Part shown: positions 1 through 11,367 of the stretch, in pieces
Layout of the letters: each line of letters begins with the position of its first letter
How positions within the stretch are numbered: the stretch's first letter is position 1
Source: Carettochelys insculpta
Lineage: Eukaryota; Chordata; Testudines; Carettochelyidae
NCBI RefSeq assembly: GCF_033958435.1
Contig: NC_134138.1
Span: 6,584,001 to 6,648,000, forward strand
DNA: 64,000 nt
Direction: 5' to 3'
Translations under genes and position numbers: made by a program
The notes under the pieces: model-generated
What the model saw: the letters and a program-made list of their open reading frames with translations, nothing else
Database searches by the model: none
Told to the model about the DNA's origin: nothing

Positions 1-270
1 TTGTGTTATGTGAAAGGGTAAATAACACTTCCTTATCCACCTACTCCACCGCATTCAGGATTTACTAAATCTCTACCATATCCCTCCTTTGTCGTTTCTT
101 CCAAGCTGAAAAGGCCCAGATCTATTGATCACCAATTCTAATTCCAATATCTCTTTCTGACCAGGACTGCAGGCCCTCTGCAAGAGGTGGGCGTACCCTG
201 GATTTATCCAGTGACACCACAATATTTTTGTCTTATTATTCTGCCTGCTGCTGCACATTTATTGTGTCTT
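1..270 (-). mobile_element. CR1 LINE fragment
   Basis: The minus strand resembles the CR1 ORF2 C-terminal region. The plus strand shows the typical CTTATCCACCTACTCCACCG, CATATCCCTCC and TCCAAGCTGAAAAGGCCCAG blocks shared with the better copies at 25.3 and 58.3 kb. It runs off the window edge and is decayed. Confidence 0.7.
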
Positions 271-644
271 TTTTTTTTTTACACAGCAAACATAATATAC
301 AGGACCATACAAGCATAGGGAGGTCTGCATGCACACTTCTACTTGCTAGATGGAACATAGAAGGCCTAGCTACATAGACACACTGCTACTCCTTAAACCG
401 GGGTGGGGAACCTTTTTTGGGTCAGGGGCTGCTGACCCATTGACAGATCAGTAACGGGCCATACAAGTCAGAAGGCTTCTCCAGCCCCAGAGCCTAGAGG
501 GGTCCAGAAATGGTACTAGCCTTGGGCCTCCTAGGCTCTGGAGTGGGGCCAAAGGTGAGGGGATCAGTGTGGGAGGGGGCTGCCAGTATGTAGGCCTGGG
601 GTGTGGGTCTGGGTGGGAGGAAGGGTGCAGGAATGGGCAGGAGG

Positions 645-1040
645 TAGGCAATCTGAGGGATTTGGGCTTGTTCAGTTTACAGAAGAGAAGACCTGGGGGT
701 GATTTAATAGCAGCCTTCAACTTTGTGAAGGGAGCTCTAAAGAAAAGGGTGAGAAACTGTTCTCAGTGGTGTCAGATGGCAGAACAAGAAGCAATGGTCT
801 AAAGTTGAAGAGGGAAAGGTGTAGGTTGGATATTAGGAAAACTTCTTCACCAGGAGGGCGGTGAAACACTGGAATGTGTTACCTAGAGAGGTGGTGGATT
901 CTCCATCCCTTGAGGTTTTTAAGTCCCGGCTGGACAAGGTCCTGGCTGTGATAATTTAGTGGGGGGTTGATCCTGCTGGAAGCAGGGGGCTGGACTAGAT
1001 GACCTCCTGAGGTCCCTTCCAGCCCTGTGATTCTATGATT
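645..1040 (+). mobile_element. CR1 LINE 3' end
   Basis: Contains GGGATTTGGGCTTGTTCAGT, a degraded reading frame end, the CR1 3' UTR (CTGGACTAGATGACCTCCTG) and the terminal ATTCTATGATTCT repeat that marks a complete CR1 3' terminus. The upstream part is truncated. Confidence 0.9.
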
Positions 1041-2067
1041 CTGTGATCTGGACAGGAGTAGGATACAGAAGTGTGCTGTGGGGCGGGGATCTTGGAGGGA
1101 GGGGGGATACAGGAGCAGGCTGGGGGTCTGACCAGGAGGGGGTTGCAGGAGGGTTTGCGGTGCAGGGTCTGGTAGAGAAGGGTCAGACTGATGGGGAGTC
1201 AGGGTGCAATGGAAGGTGGGGGGTGGGACTGAAGGTCAGTGTAGGAGGGGACGCAGGACCTATCTGGGGCAGTGGGTCTGGGCAACAGTGGGGCAGCTTA
1301 GCTGCGTATCACCCCGACCACACATGACTATGCCCTCCGCGTACAGCTCTTTGGCACTGCCCTTCACTGCTCTGATTGGCCAGAATTGCAGCCAATCAGA
1401 GCAGCGGGATAAAGCCTCCTGGAAATGCTGCTGCTGGCACTGCTTCTCCCCCTCCCCTTTCCCTGGATGGGGGAATGGAGCCACCTCCTGCCCCCCACTC
1501 CCTGTAGAGCCCATGGGCCAGATCCCACCCTGGCTTGCCTGCTCTAACCCACAAGGCTCAGGGCTCCTTATCCTCCACAGGCCGGACGCTGGGGAGGGAA
1601 GCCCCGAGCCTCGGGCTCCAGATCCCGGCATGCAGCAGTCTGGGGCCAGGGATTCCCCACCCCTGCCTTAAACAAGCACAGCAAGTGCCACTAGAGGGCT
1701 CACAAACTATTTACAGCAGTGAGGGGGAACCTAGGCTAGTGAGTGGGTCACATGAGTGGCCCTCCTCCACCTCATTGGGCTGCACAATTGTCATAACCAA
1801 GAGGGTCTCACTGGACAGGGTACTTTTGCTAACTGAGCTTGCGTACCTAGAATTAGCAGGGTGTGCCAAACAAACAGCAGCAGCACTTCAATAGGATGCA
1901 GAGGGAGTGCACGGCTCTTGCAAGGTTGTGTGCAATCAGCACGCACCTCGCTTTTACACATGCATCGCTTTTGTAGTACACAGCAGTAAAAACTACGCCG
2001 GCAAAAACCAGAAGAATGTGCAAACCCTGTGCATACGCAATGGTAAACAAAACACACAAAATGTGAA
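1041..2067. other. No gene recognised; G-rich then unique sequence
   Basis: The first 300 bases are G-rich and weakly repetitive. The rest shows no splice-consistent coding pattern. The overlapping open frames of 88-155 codons have no family resemblance that I recognise. Confidence 0.4.
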
Positions 2068-2150
2068 GAAGTGGGTCTTATCCATGAAAGCTCATTACCT
2101 AATAAATGAAATTGTTAATCTTGAAGGCGATACAGGACTGCCTGTTCTTT
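2068..2150 (+). mobile_element. SINE 3' fragment
   Basis: GAAGAAGTGGGTCTTATCCA with TGAAAGCTCATTACCTAATA matches the tail of the SINE copies at 3.87 and 21.7 kb. Confidence 0.65.
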
Positions 2151-2330
2151 GGAAAACAAAATGTCTAGTGGGACATACACAGAACCCCAACTGGCCACAT
2201 GCTCCCTTCAGGATGCAGGTTGCCCACCAGTGATTTAAGGAATCATTATCACACTCCTATGCACTGCACCAATCCAGGTTGGAAATGTGCGCCGCCGAGG
2301 TTTGCACAGGGCACTGCTTACAGCAAGAGA

Positions 2331-2990
2331 TGTAAGACCAAAAGGATTTTACCAAACTAGTCAAACAACACGACAAAGCCCAGCCCAGGTTGCAAGTCAG
2401 TCCGGTAGCAAGCAAATAATGAGTTCAGTCTTCTCAGAGACCCTTCCCATTTTTGGCTAGGCTGACAGGCTGCATACAACTTGCTGAATGCTTGGTGAGT
2501 GAGGTTCTACAATAGCACAACATAGAGGTCCTACAGAGCCTTGGGACACAGGCTGTGGGCTGACCAGTGGGACAAAAGCAAATTTCATCTTAAGGGTCTA
2601 GCCAGGCCCCACTGAAGCCAATGATGGACGGATTCCCATCAGTCCAGTGGGAGTGGTTTGCGTCCTTTAAGAGCAACCTGGCCAACGCTACCACAGTGAA
2701 AGGAAAAGGCAGCAGATGAGCAGAGCTGCTACCGACTGCAGTGTCCTCCGTCGTTTCTGGGTCTTCGCTTGCTCTCCAGCCTCTGTGTTGTGTAGTCCCA
2801 GGAACCCTGACACCACTGCCTCAGTCCTAGGCTGCAGCAAGTTGTACACAGCCTGTCAGCATAGTCGGACATGGGAGAGGTCTCTGAGGAAGCTGAGATC
2901 GCTAGTCAGTTGCTACCAGACTGGGCTGCAACCTAGGCTGGGCTTTGTCCTGTTGTTTGACTAGTCTGGTAAAATCCTTTTGGTCTTACA
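2331..2990. repeat. 660-bp foldback element with long inverted repeats
   Basis: The left arm begins TGTAAGACCAAAAGGATTTT and the right arm ends with its reverse complement. About 82 outer bases match with roughly seven differences. Weaker inverted similarity (CTCAGAGACC, GCTGACAGGCTG, ACAACTTGCTG) continues inward for another 120 bases. No coding capacity is seen. It looks like a nonautonomous DNA transposon; a target duplication could not be resolved. Confidence 0.75.
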
Positions 2991-3551
2991 CCGTTTGTGC
3001 CCGGGCTGGAAATTGCTTTCAGCCACAGTTGCAGCGTAGGCCGACGCTGCATGGTTTCAAACACCACCACTATCATGTGGCTTATGTGGCTGTAGATCCA
3101 CTCTGAAGTCAGATGGAGAGCCCCACTGGGTGAGCAACAGGCGAAATTCTGGGGCTTTCAGGTGGATAAGGAATGGGAGACTGGAGGCCAGGTGTTTTCA
3201 AGGTGCAAGCTGCTTACCCGAGGACTCCTCTCCCTGTGCAACAGCAGGAACCAAATGGCACATGGGCAGCCCTCTTCTCCAGAAACCCTGAGAGGGCCCC
3301 TCTAGCCCTGTCCCAAAGCCCTTGCTCCCAGCTGCAGCTCCACACACGTGTGGGGGTATCTGTGAGTGCTGCCAGCTCCACCCTTGTTAGCTAGTGCCTG
3401 GCTGCACGAGCCTGGTCTACCACCTTCCCAGCACACCCTCTGGGGGCCAGGCACCAATACCCAGGCTTGAAGCCAGCCAGCATGTGGGACCCACACAAGT
3501 GCCTGCAGTGCAGCTCTCTGGCACCCTCTAGTGACAGGCCACATAGACACA

Positions 3552-3681
3552 AGTATCAGAGCGGGAGCCGTGTTAGTCTGTATCTTCAAAAACAACCAGA
3601 AGTCCTGTGGCACCGTAGAGACTAACTGATATTTTGGAGCATCAGCTTTCGTGGGCAAAGACCCGCTTCATCAGATGCATC
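3552..3681 (+). mobile_element. Turtle-type tRNA-derived SINE
   Basis: Reads GCCGTGTTAGTCTGTATC, CAGAAGTCCTGTGGCACC and GCTTTCGTGGGCAAAGACCC to CATCAGATGCAT. This is the full typical layout of a cryptodiran turtle SINE. Confidence 0.85.
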
Positions 3682-4435
3682 ACAAGAACAAGAACAGCCA
3701 GACTGGGACAGACCAAAGGTCCATCTAGCCCAGTAGCCTGCCTTATGCCAGGTGCCCCAGAGGGGATGAACAGAACAGGGGATCAAGAGATCCATCCCCT
3801 GTCACTCATTTCCAGCTTCAGAAGCTGAGGACAGCACCCCCACCCAGCCTGGCTAACAGCTGTTGATGGATAGTAACAGAGACAGCCCTGTTAGTCTGTA
3901 TTCTACCTATCTGTGATCTGAAGAAGTAGGTCTGTCCCGCGAAAGCTCATCACTTAACAAATTATTTTGTTCGCCTTTAAAGTGCTACATGACTGCGTTC
4001 TGGTTGTTGACAGAGTATCAGAGAGGGAGCCGTGTTAGTCTGCATCTGCAAAAACAACCAGAAGTCCTGTGGCATCTTATAAACTAACAGATATTTTGGA
4101 GCATGAGCTTTCGTGGACAAAGACCTGCTTCGTAAGATGCATGAAGCGCGTTTTTGCCCAGGAAGCTTATGCTCCTAAATATCTGTTAGTCTATAAGCAC
4201 CACAGGACTTCTGGTTGGTTTAGCTGTTGATGAACCTATTCCCCATGAACTTATCTAGTTCTTTCTCAAACTTTGTTACAGTCTCATCTTTCACTGACTG
4301 TACCTTGTGCAAACTCCTTGCTTTGGTTTGTTTGGAACCTGCTGCCTAGTCATTTCATGGAGTGACTCCTAGTTCTCGTGCCATGCGAAGGCGCAACTAA
4401 CCCGTCCTCATCCACTTTCTCCACCGCTATCACGC
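3682..4435 (-). mobile_element. CR1 LINE fragment interrupted by SINEs
   Basis: The outer parts 3682-3868 (GACCAAAGGTCCATCTAGCC, the reverse of the CR1 3' UTR) and 4233-4435 (AACTTATCTAGTTCTTTCTC onward) form one minus-strand CR1. It is split by a SINE cluster flanked by the duplication AGCTGTTGATG. Confidence 0.8.
3869..4221 (+). mobile_element. Three-part SINE cluster inserted in CR1
   Basis: Two + strand SINE copies (about 3869-4012 and 4014-4145) are followed by an inverted partial copy (4146-4218). The cluster is bounded by AGCTGTTGATG at 3858-3868 and 4222-4232, an 11-bp target duplication showing insertion into an existing CR1. Confidence 0.8.
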
Positions 4436-4482
4436 TCCCCTTTCTCCAGCACTGCCACACTGCTTAACAGAGAACAGTCTTT

Positions 4483-4542
4483 TTAGCTGAGGTCCGTGAG
4501 CATTGTGCTTTTAAATCCAAAGGCTCCTGGGTTCGACCCCCC
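4483..4542 (+). pseudogene. tRNA-Lys-like sequence
   Basis: TTTAGCTGAGGTCCGTGAGC and TCCTGGGTTCGACCCCC look like the A-box side and the T-arm/B box of a tRNA. A TTT anticodon-like triplet lies in TGCTTTTAAATCC. It is imperfect and is probably a SINE head or tRNA pseudogene. Confidence 0.35.
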
Positions 4543-4544
4543 AC

Positions 4545-4665
4545 TGATGAAGTGAGTCTGTGCTGACGAAAGCTCATGCTCAAAACTTTTCTGTTAGTCT
4601 ATAAGGTGCCACAGGACCCTTCGTTGCTGTTACAGATCCAGACTAACACAGCTGCCCCTCCGATA
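4545..4665 (-). mobile_element. Turtle-type SINE
   Basis: The minus-strand copy shows GATGAAGTGAGTCTGTGCTG, TTAGTCTATAAGGTGCCACA and CAGACTAACACAGCTGCCCC. Confidence 0.85.
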
Positions 4666-5346
4666 CTTGACATCCCTCACAGCGGCTCAGCAATCACAGG
4701 AACTGTCCTTTCCTTGGATGGGATCCCCATGGGATCGGGGAACTAAACATCACCGGCTATTTTTCTCCCCTTCCCATTTCTATGGTGCCCCCATCGTTTC
4801 CATGTTCCATGCCCGGCTTCCTAACCCTCCCATCTCTTTCCCTCTTTGCTAGGAGAGGAATCTCATGGCAAGCCCCTGTAGCGAGGAGCTGTGGCAGAAC
4901 TCAGGGCACAGACAGATGTAAGAGCCACTGCTGACGTGGAGGTTGTATGTATCACAGGGTCCAGGGGGATCCCCCAGCTGGCAGACACCCAGGCTCTGCT
5001 GGCATGCCAGCTCTGCTGAGCAAAGCCCTGCCTCCTTTCCCGACTGCCTCCATCACAGCTGCAGAGACCTGGGAGGGGGGAATCAGAACACTGGGACGGC
5101 ATGGGCAGGTCCCAGGAAGCCTTGCAACTTGCTGAGCAAAGGCCGCTGGGATCAGCAGGAGGCTGACCATGGCGTAACATCCCCCGAGCCACGGTCAACC
5201 CCGCCCCCGTGTCACACACTGTGGCTGCGTGGGACATCTCGGTGCCTTCCCTGCCCCTTTCTTCAGACCCCTCTGATGCCCCACTCCCTGTCGCTCCTTC
5301 TCTCTGCCCTGGTTGGTAGCTCCTCTCCCCTTTTCTCTCCCATCAG

Positions 5347-5388
5347 GGATTCAGCTGGGGGGCTGGCGGCTGCAGCTGCCTAATGCAG
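5347..5388 (+). other. Candidate short exon of unknown gene
   Basis: TCTCCCATCAG precedes and GTAGGA follows. One frame is open (IQLGGWRLQLPNA) and joins in phase to the next candidate exon. No family was recognised and it may be chance. Confidence 0.2.
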
Positions 5389-5461
5389 GTAGGAGGCAGC
5401 CCCAGCTGAGCAGGGACTAGGGTGGGTAATGACTCAGTCCTTCCCCCACCCCTGCTCACAG

Positions 5462-5631
5462 TCACCGAAGTTTGGGTGTCCGTCAGGAGATCCGACCGAA
5501 CGCTGCCCGGTCCCCTTTTCGACTGGAAAAACCAGACTTCCAGCCAGTCTAATCTGCTAGCTGGCAGGGCAGCTCAGCTTTCTGCGTTGCCCGGGAGCTG
5601 CCCTGTCAAGTTCAGCAGCTCCGTCACAGAG
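5462..5631 (+). other. Candidate exon of unknown gene
   Basis: CCCCTGCTCACAG precedes and GTGAGC follows. The phase-compatible frame reads VTEVWVSVRRSDRTLPGPLF, DWKNQTSSQSN and onward with an N-glycosylation site. A product could not be assigned. The donor and acceptor are good, but both exons lack independent support. Confidence 0.22.
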
Positions 5632-7504
5632 GTGAGCAGTGTGGAAGTCTGTCCAGGCCAGACATGCGGGCCGTCAGGACAATGCGATGAATCCACAACA
5701 CAGGCACGCTGCTATGACAGTGTCTCCCCCGAGGCATGCAACTGTCTCTGCCTCAGCCTCCAGATCTGCTCACGTTCTCACTCCGCCAGACACCCGGCGA
5801 AGCCGGAGGAGTTTGCTTGTGCAAAAACAAAGCCAAGGCCTCAGCAAATGCTGCAGCAGCAGGTCTGCCAGCCAGGTTTTCTGGGACTGGCACTACTCTG
5901 CTCCATAAACTCATCTTTGATCCTTTTTCCAGGGGCCACGCCCAGCTGCTGGTTGCACAGAGTCATCACTGTTCCACTTTCACCAGGATCCCTCCACCAC
6001 ACCCTTTGCTAGGGCCTTTTAGCCCAGCCCTCAAAGCACTTTCCAAGCATTAGCAATGCAGGGGCAGCTGACTGATCCCTGGGAAGCTGCTGTCAGGTGT
6101 ATTACACTCATCTCAGAACAGGGACAATTCTGTTATTAACTGGGGCAGGATTTGAACTGGTAACCTGGATGGGACAGGCTCTGGGGCCTGGCCTAGCCCA
6201 GCTCCTGCTCCTCCCCCTCGTCCACTGAGGTGCAGAGAAGCAGGAAGTAGCAGCAACGGGGATGCTGCAGGGCCCTGTGACAGGGTCCCAGCCACTGGCC
6301 CCACCACTGGTCCCCACTGCTGCCATCTGGGTTCCTGGCTGCTGGCCGCAGGCTCCATTCTTGGCCCTGGCCCGGGGCTCCACAATCACCCCCAACCTGG
6401 GGCAATGAGGTGTGTGAAGCGGCGAAATAGGAGGGGCACAGCTCAATCCCCTCCCCCCGGTTGTGCCAGTGCCGCTGACGGGGTGTGACCAGTAGAGGGA
6501 AGGGTGGCAGTGGGGGGTTGCCATGTGGTCGCTGATACTTAGCGATTCACATGGTAAAAGCACCGGGATGCCAAGGTTGTTGGCAGCATTCGCACGTTCG
6601 TGGGGCAGCCCAGGGTTCAGCTCAACCTGCTGCACTACAACCCGGCTCGTCCATGCTGGAGCTTGGCCACCTTCGTAACCATGACTCGCTACCACCGGGT
6701 AAGACGGGAATCCTGGTTTTCCAGTGCAGACAAGGCTAAGGGGTGCCCCAGATGCCTTTCCCACACTCCCCAGCAGGATGGCACTGGAGTTACCGGGGGT
6801 AAGGGCAGTTTCTGAGAACGATCTGAGTGTGAGCCTGAAATATTTTGGGATCCATCCCGAATCTCACTGGCTGGCCCTGTTCAAGGGCAACCAACAGGCA
6901 GCTCCTGCATCCCTCTGCGAAATCGCCCCCACAGTACAGTTTGTGGAGGAGAAACAACCATAACACACGGTGGGACCCAGTCTGCTGGCAGTCGGGATGT
7001 GTGTCAGCTGCTGCTTTCACGACCCAGGTAGGGAGCATCCCTGAGTCAAGCAGCATTGGCTTAATCTGGCCTGGGAGAGCACCAGGATGACCCCAGCCTC
7101 TAGCCCCTGGGGGCACTGCAGGGAGCTGGATTTTTCAGTGCCTTGACAATCTCCAGAGCCGATTGCAGGACTGTCATGAGCCTTTCCCAGCTCTGGCACA
7201 AAATCCCCTTCTGGCCCCTTGCTGGAGAAGGAAATGACTTCCCATCTCATACTTGCCTGCCTGCCTGCCAGAGAGATGTACTCACCCCGGGCAAGTCAAT
7301 GTTTCAGGACTGCCCTAGAGAGGCTGGAAGGGGAATGTGGAAGGCCCCCAAGAAACTGGGGTGGTTAGCAGGGAGCTAAGAGACTGGGTTCTCTGCCCCC
7401 ACCCCCCCACTGCCTCTCTTCAGTCAGTGGAAGTGCTCCTAGTAAGGGTGCCAGCCAAGCATCCAGCCTCGTATCTCAGCCAGCCAGCCAAGCCAAGCAT
7501 CATT

Positions 7505-7625
7505 AGACGAAGCGGCTCTTTGCCCACGAAAGCTTATGCTCCAAAATACCTGTTAGTCTATAAGGTGCCACAGGAATTCTTGTTGTTTTTCAAGATACAG
7601 ACTAACATGGCTACCTCTCTGATAC
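7505..7625 (-). mobile_element. Turtle-type SINE
   Basis: The reverse-orientation copy shows TTTGCCCACGAAAGCTTATG, TTAGTCTATAAGGTGCCACA and CAGACTAACATGGCTACCTC. Confidence 0.85.
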
Positions 7626-8085
7626 ATGAGGTGTGAATGGATGAGTCATGAAAGACAAGCACCTCAGGTATTGCAAGGGTTGGAGAAGGGATAGAAGGTA
7701 GATCCAAGACCAATGAGAAGAACAATGGAACCTGTGGAGTGGGCCCATTGAAAGAAGACGGGACATATGGGCGCCTTGGGAGTAACCAGCAAGTGCCTGC
7801 TTTTGGAAGCACCACCCAGAAGAAAGTGCCATAGATGTCAAAATGCATATTCATAAGATTGATCTTCCAGATTATGCATATGTATGAGATGGCTAACTGG
7901 TGTCAACATGCACGAGAGAGAGGAGACTATAGCAGAATGCCACTTGCACAGGGACCCTGGGTTTTGTCTTGTCAGCACTGAAGCATCGATCCAGATCTGC
8001 AGAAGCCCGACTCCATCCTTCCCCCATCTAACTGACCTGGCCAGTGTAGTTAGGGGAGCAACTATTGGTAACAGCAACAAGACAG

Positions 8086-8126
8086 GAGTGTGTGTGTGTG
8101 TGTGTGTGCGCGCGCGCGCGCACGCG
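8086..8126. repeat. (GT)n(GC)n alternating purine-pyrimidine tract
   Basis: A run of GTGTGTGTGT passes into GCGCGCGCGCGCACGCGTGC. It is about 40 bp of alternating purine-pyrimidine sequence and therefore a potential Z-DNA tract. Confidence 0.85.
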
Positions 8127-8639
8127 TGCCCATGGTGTGCTCAGCTGGTGGTGTAACAGTGCCCAGGAAGACTCCAGAACCTTTGGCCACCAGGCAGCTG
8201 GCTCGGGCTGTTCCCTGAGCCAAGAGCTCAGGCTTGTTCCTTAGTACAATGGTTTGTTTCCTGGAGTGGTGCTGATGCTAGGAGGGGAGCAGAAAGGCCA
8301 GCCTGGGGTAACAGTACCAGGGCACCTCTAGCCAAAGCTGGCTCTGCCTGCTGACCAGAATGTACCGTGGGGACCCAACTTGCGTCCAGTGACAGGGGTC
8401 CCTGTTGGAATGTGGCAGTGTCAACTTCAAAACAAAAATCCCCCTTTGCTCTGAAAATCATTTACTTGCTCTAGTTCTCAGCAGCTCCCGTAAGGCTGCA
8501 GTGGCTGAAGAGAAAACCGTATTGCTCCCTGTATTTTTGCCTGGGTCACTGGGCACTGACCAGGGGCACTTTGCGTAGACCCAGTGCCACTGATTGATCA
8601 GGAGACACTGACAGACCGTCCCCCATCCTGTTGTGCGCA

Positions 8640-9075
8640 GCAGGCAACAAAAATGATTAAGGGGCTGGAGCACAAGACCTATGAGGATAGGCTGAGGGAT
8701 TTGGGCTTGTTCAGTTTACAGAAGAGAAGACTTAGGGGTGATTTAATAGCAGCCTTCAACTTCCTGAAGGGGAGCTCTAAAAAGGAGAGTGAAAAACTGT
8801 TCTCAGTGGTGTCAGATGACATAACAAGGACTAATGGTCAGAAGTTGAAGAGGGAGAGGTGTAGGTTAGATATTAGGAAAAACTTCTTCACCAGGCGGGT
8901 GGTGCAGCACTGGAATGCGTTGCCTAGAGAGGTGGTGGATTCTCCATCCCTTGAGGTTTTTAAGTCCCAGCTGGACAAGTCCCTGGCTGGGATGACTTAG
9001 TAGGGGTTGATCCTTCTGGAAGCAGGGGGCTGGACTAGATGACCTCCTGAGGTCCCTTCCAGCCCTACGATTCTG
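8640..9075 (+). mobile_element. CR1 LINE 3' end
   Basis: The open frame encodes a CR1 ORF2 C terminus (KMIKGLEHKTYEDRLRDLGL, then [20 protein letters not shown] and [20 protein letters not shown]) and is followed by the CR1 3' UTR. It is 5' truncated, as is usual for CR1. Confidence 0.92.
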
Positions 9076-9397
9076 TGGGTTAGCTATAGCACAATAATGT
9101 ACTAAGATGCCTAGATCTGCTATAGCACTTTTCACCAGTAGATCGCCAAATGTATTACCAAGGAGCTCAGCTTCCTCCTCCCTGGTCTGGTGTTTTCAAA
9201 TAACAAAAACTGGCAGAAGGGCTTGGGGAAGATGAAAGGCCTGAAATGATGGTAAATGCTTTTATTTAAAAGGTCCCTAGGTTTCAAGTTAACAATGGCT
9301 GTTGAAAGAAGCTTTAGCTGGAAGCTGGGGAGTATATGCACCGCGTGAATGAACATGTCCAGTTCCATTCAGGTGCGACGTGAGCACCTCTGCTTGT

Positions 9398-9427
9398 GCA
9401 CGCGCGCGCGCGCACACACACACACAG
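9398..9427. repeat. (CG)n(CA)n alternating tract
   Basis: GCACGCGCGCGCGCGCACAC continues into CACACACACA. It is a second potential Z-DNA tract, about 1.3 kb from the first and in the opposite order of blocks. Confidence 0.8.
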
Positions 9428-9699
9428 AGCTGGGGCAGGTTGTGGTGCAGCATTTCACTTAGAGACTGGTCTGACTTATTCCATCCTGAAGGGGGCAGTG
9501 TATGGCATCCACATTTGGATGGACCCAGCTTGTGCTCCCAGTGAGACTGGGGTGAAAAACAGACCCATGGAAATGAATGGGGCTCCAGGAGATTTACCTG
9601 GATTGAAGTGACCATTCAGCCCATTTTTCCCAGGACAGGCTCTTCTTTAAGCTGTTTTAGAGGCATCCCGACTTTTTTACGAAAACGGGCAAATTGTCC

Positions 9700-10300
9700 C
9701 ATGTTTTGCAGCGCCCCTGTTCCCTGGCGGCTTGGTACCCCAGGGCTGCAGCCCCCCACTGCCAGAGAGCTCCTCCATGGGACAGCTGCCCTGTTCCCTG
9801 GTGCCCTGTGTCTTGGGGCAGCAGCTCCTGCTGCAGGGGAGCTTCTCCGTGGGGGAGCTGCCCTGCTCCCCGGCACCCCATGGTGGCAGCCCCACTGCTG
9901 GTGAGCTCTGCCATGGGGCAGCTGTCTTGTTGCCTGGGATCCCCTACCTAGGAAAGGCAGCTCCTGCTGCCAGGGATCCCCTGCATGAGGTGAATGCCTC
10001 ATTCCCCAGCATCCCTTCCCCGGGGAGGCAGCTTCTGCTCGATGGAAGGTCTTTCTGTGGAGTGGCTGCCACATTCTCAGTGTCCCCCCACCCTGCTGGG
10101 CAGCTGCAAAGCCCCTATTCTTGAAACCCCCCTGCCAGAAAGTTACAGAGCCCCCATCCTCTGCTCCCCCCTCATTGGGAGGCTGCGGAGCCCCTCATCC
10201 CCAGTTCCTCGCCATGGGGCAGCAGCCCCCATTGCTGAGAAGCCCTGTCATGGGACGGCGGCCCCCAACCCCGGAGGCCAGTGCCCTGTATTTGCCATAG
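9700..10300. repeat. Degenerate GC-rich tandem repeat
   Basis: Recurring blocks such as CATGGGACAGCTGCCCTGTT, CATGGGGCAGCTGTCTTG, CAGCTCCTGCTG and GAGCTCCTCC appear at roughly 60-70 bp spacing, with decay toward the right. It explains the overlapping open frames on both strands here. No gene. Confidence 0.55.
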
Positions 10301-11236
10301 GGCAATGTGGTCGCCCTAACCTGGATGTCACTTTGAACAGAATCCAGTCCGTCGACTCCTGCAGTTCATTGGCTTGTCCCTGAACTCTGAGCTAGAGAGT
10401 AGAGGCTAGGAGGATGCTGGAATGCTCCCACAAGCTGGAAGGGGCCTCTTCTTGTTCATCGTCAGTTCACATTTCATTTTGTGCAACCATCTTGTACCCA
10501 GCATGCCCCAGGTGTGTCTGGGCTTGGCACACAAGAGCGCAATGAAAGGAATGAAATTGGATAACCATAGCTAACTTAGTCCAGCGTACTGCATTCACAT
10601 CTGTGAGCAACAGTGGCCCAAAAAGGCCTCCAGGCTCTTGGCTGGAGCTAATTTATTTCATTGGTTGAATTGCCGTTTCAGATGCCCTCTTCCTCAGGAG
10701 TAATTAGAGCATAAAACTGCTTCCTTCCCCACTGTGACTGTCGTTTTTCCTCCTAATTTTACCATGCAGAATGCGCTAAAGCAAACAAAGAGGAAAGCAG
10801 TTACCAGCTGTCACTGGTTCTGGAAGGGGAGTCAGTAATTAGTCCTAAACAAATCTATAGCCAGTGGCTGACCAGAAACACTGAACACCTGAAAAAACAG
10901 GAACATTTGTTATTTTTAAAAAGTGCCAAAAAACTGCTAACGGGTTATGTATAGAAAGAGAGGAAGGATGGCCGGGGGCGTCCAAACACAAGCCTGGGTA
11001 TCAGAAGGGCTGGGTTCAGCTTCCGATTCTGACTCTCCGTGTGTGACCACAAACAAGACACGCTGTGCCTCAGTTTCTGCAGATATTAAAGGGGTTACTG
11101 ATACTCCCCTGCCTCTTTGTGGGCAGTGAGGTCTTCCATAGTGCCAATTTTGTGCAGAAGACCCACAAGTGCTCAGTTGCCTTCACGTAGGTGTCAGATT
11201 CCTGCTACACAAAGCAGACTGATGAAAGATGCTCTC

Positions 11237-11367
11237 GTATCGGAGGGGTAGCCGTGTTAGTCTGGATCTGTAACAGCAACGAAGGGTCCTGTGGCACCTT
11301 ATAGACTAACAGAAAAGTTTTGAGCATGAGCTTTCATGAGCACAGACTCACTTCTGAAGCATCTGAA
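11237..11367 (+). mobile_element. Turtle-type SINE, forward copy
   Basis: TATCGGAGGGGTAGCCGTGT, AGGGTCCTGTGGCACCTTAT and GAGCACAGACTCACTTCTGA mark a nearly full SINE. Confidence 0.85.

Larger units (their letters stand above)
4667..7500. other. No recognised gene; two candidate exons inside
   Basis: No known family or repeat was recognised, apart from the splice-flanked candidates at 5347-5388 and 5462-5631. The longer open frames (196 aa plus strand from 5422, 218 aa minus strand from 6764) show no domain that I recognise. Confidence 0.35.

Noticed and set aside
6585..6698. Possible + strand exon ending ACCACCGG|GTAAGA
   Set aside because: The translation is not family-like and no partner exon with matching phase was found.
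6108..6764. 218-codon minus-strand frame
   Set aside because: No recognisable domain, no splice context, and a composition like the surrounding GC-rich noncoding sequence.
9616..10383. Open frames of 129-152 codons on both strands
   Set aside because: They follow a degenerate GC-rich tandem repeat with no conserved domain.
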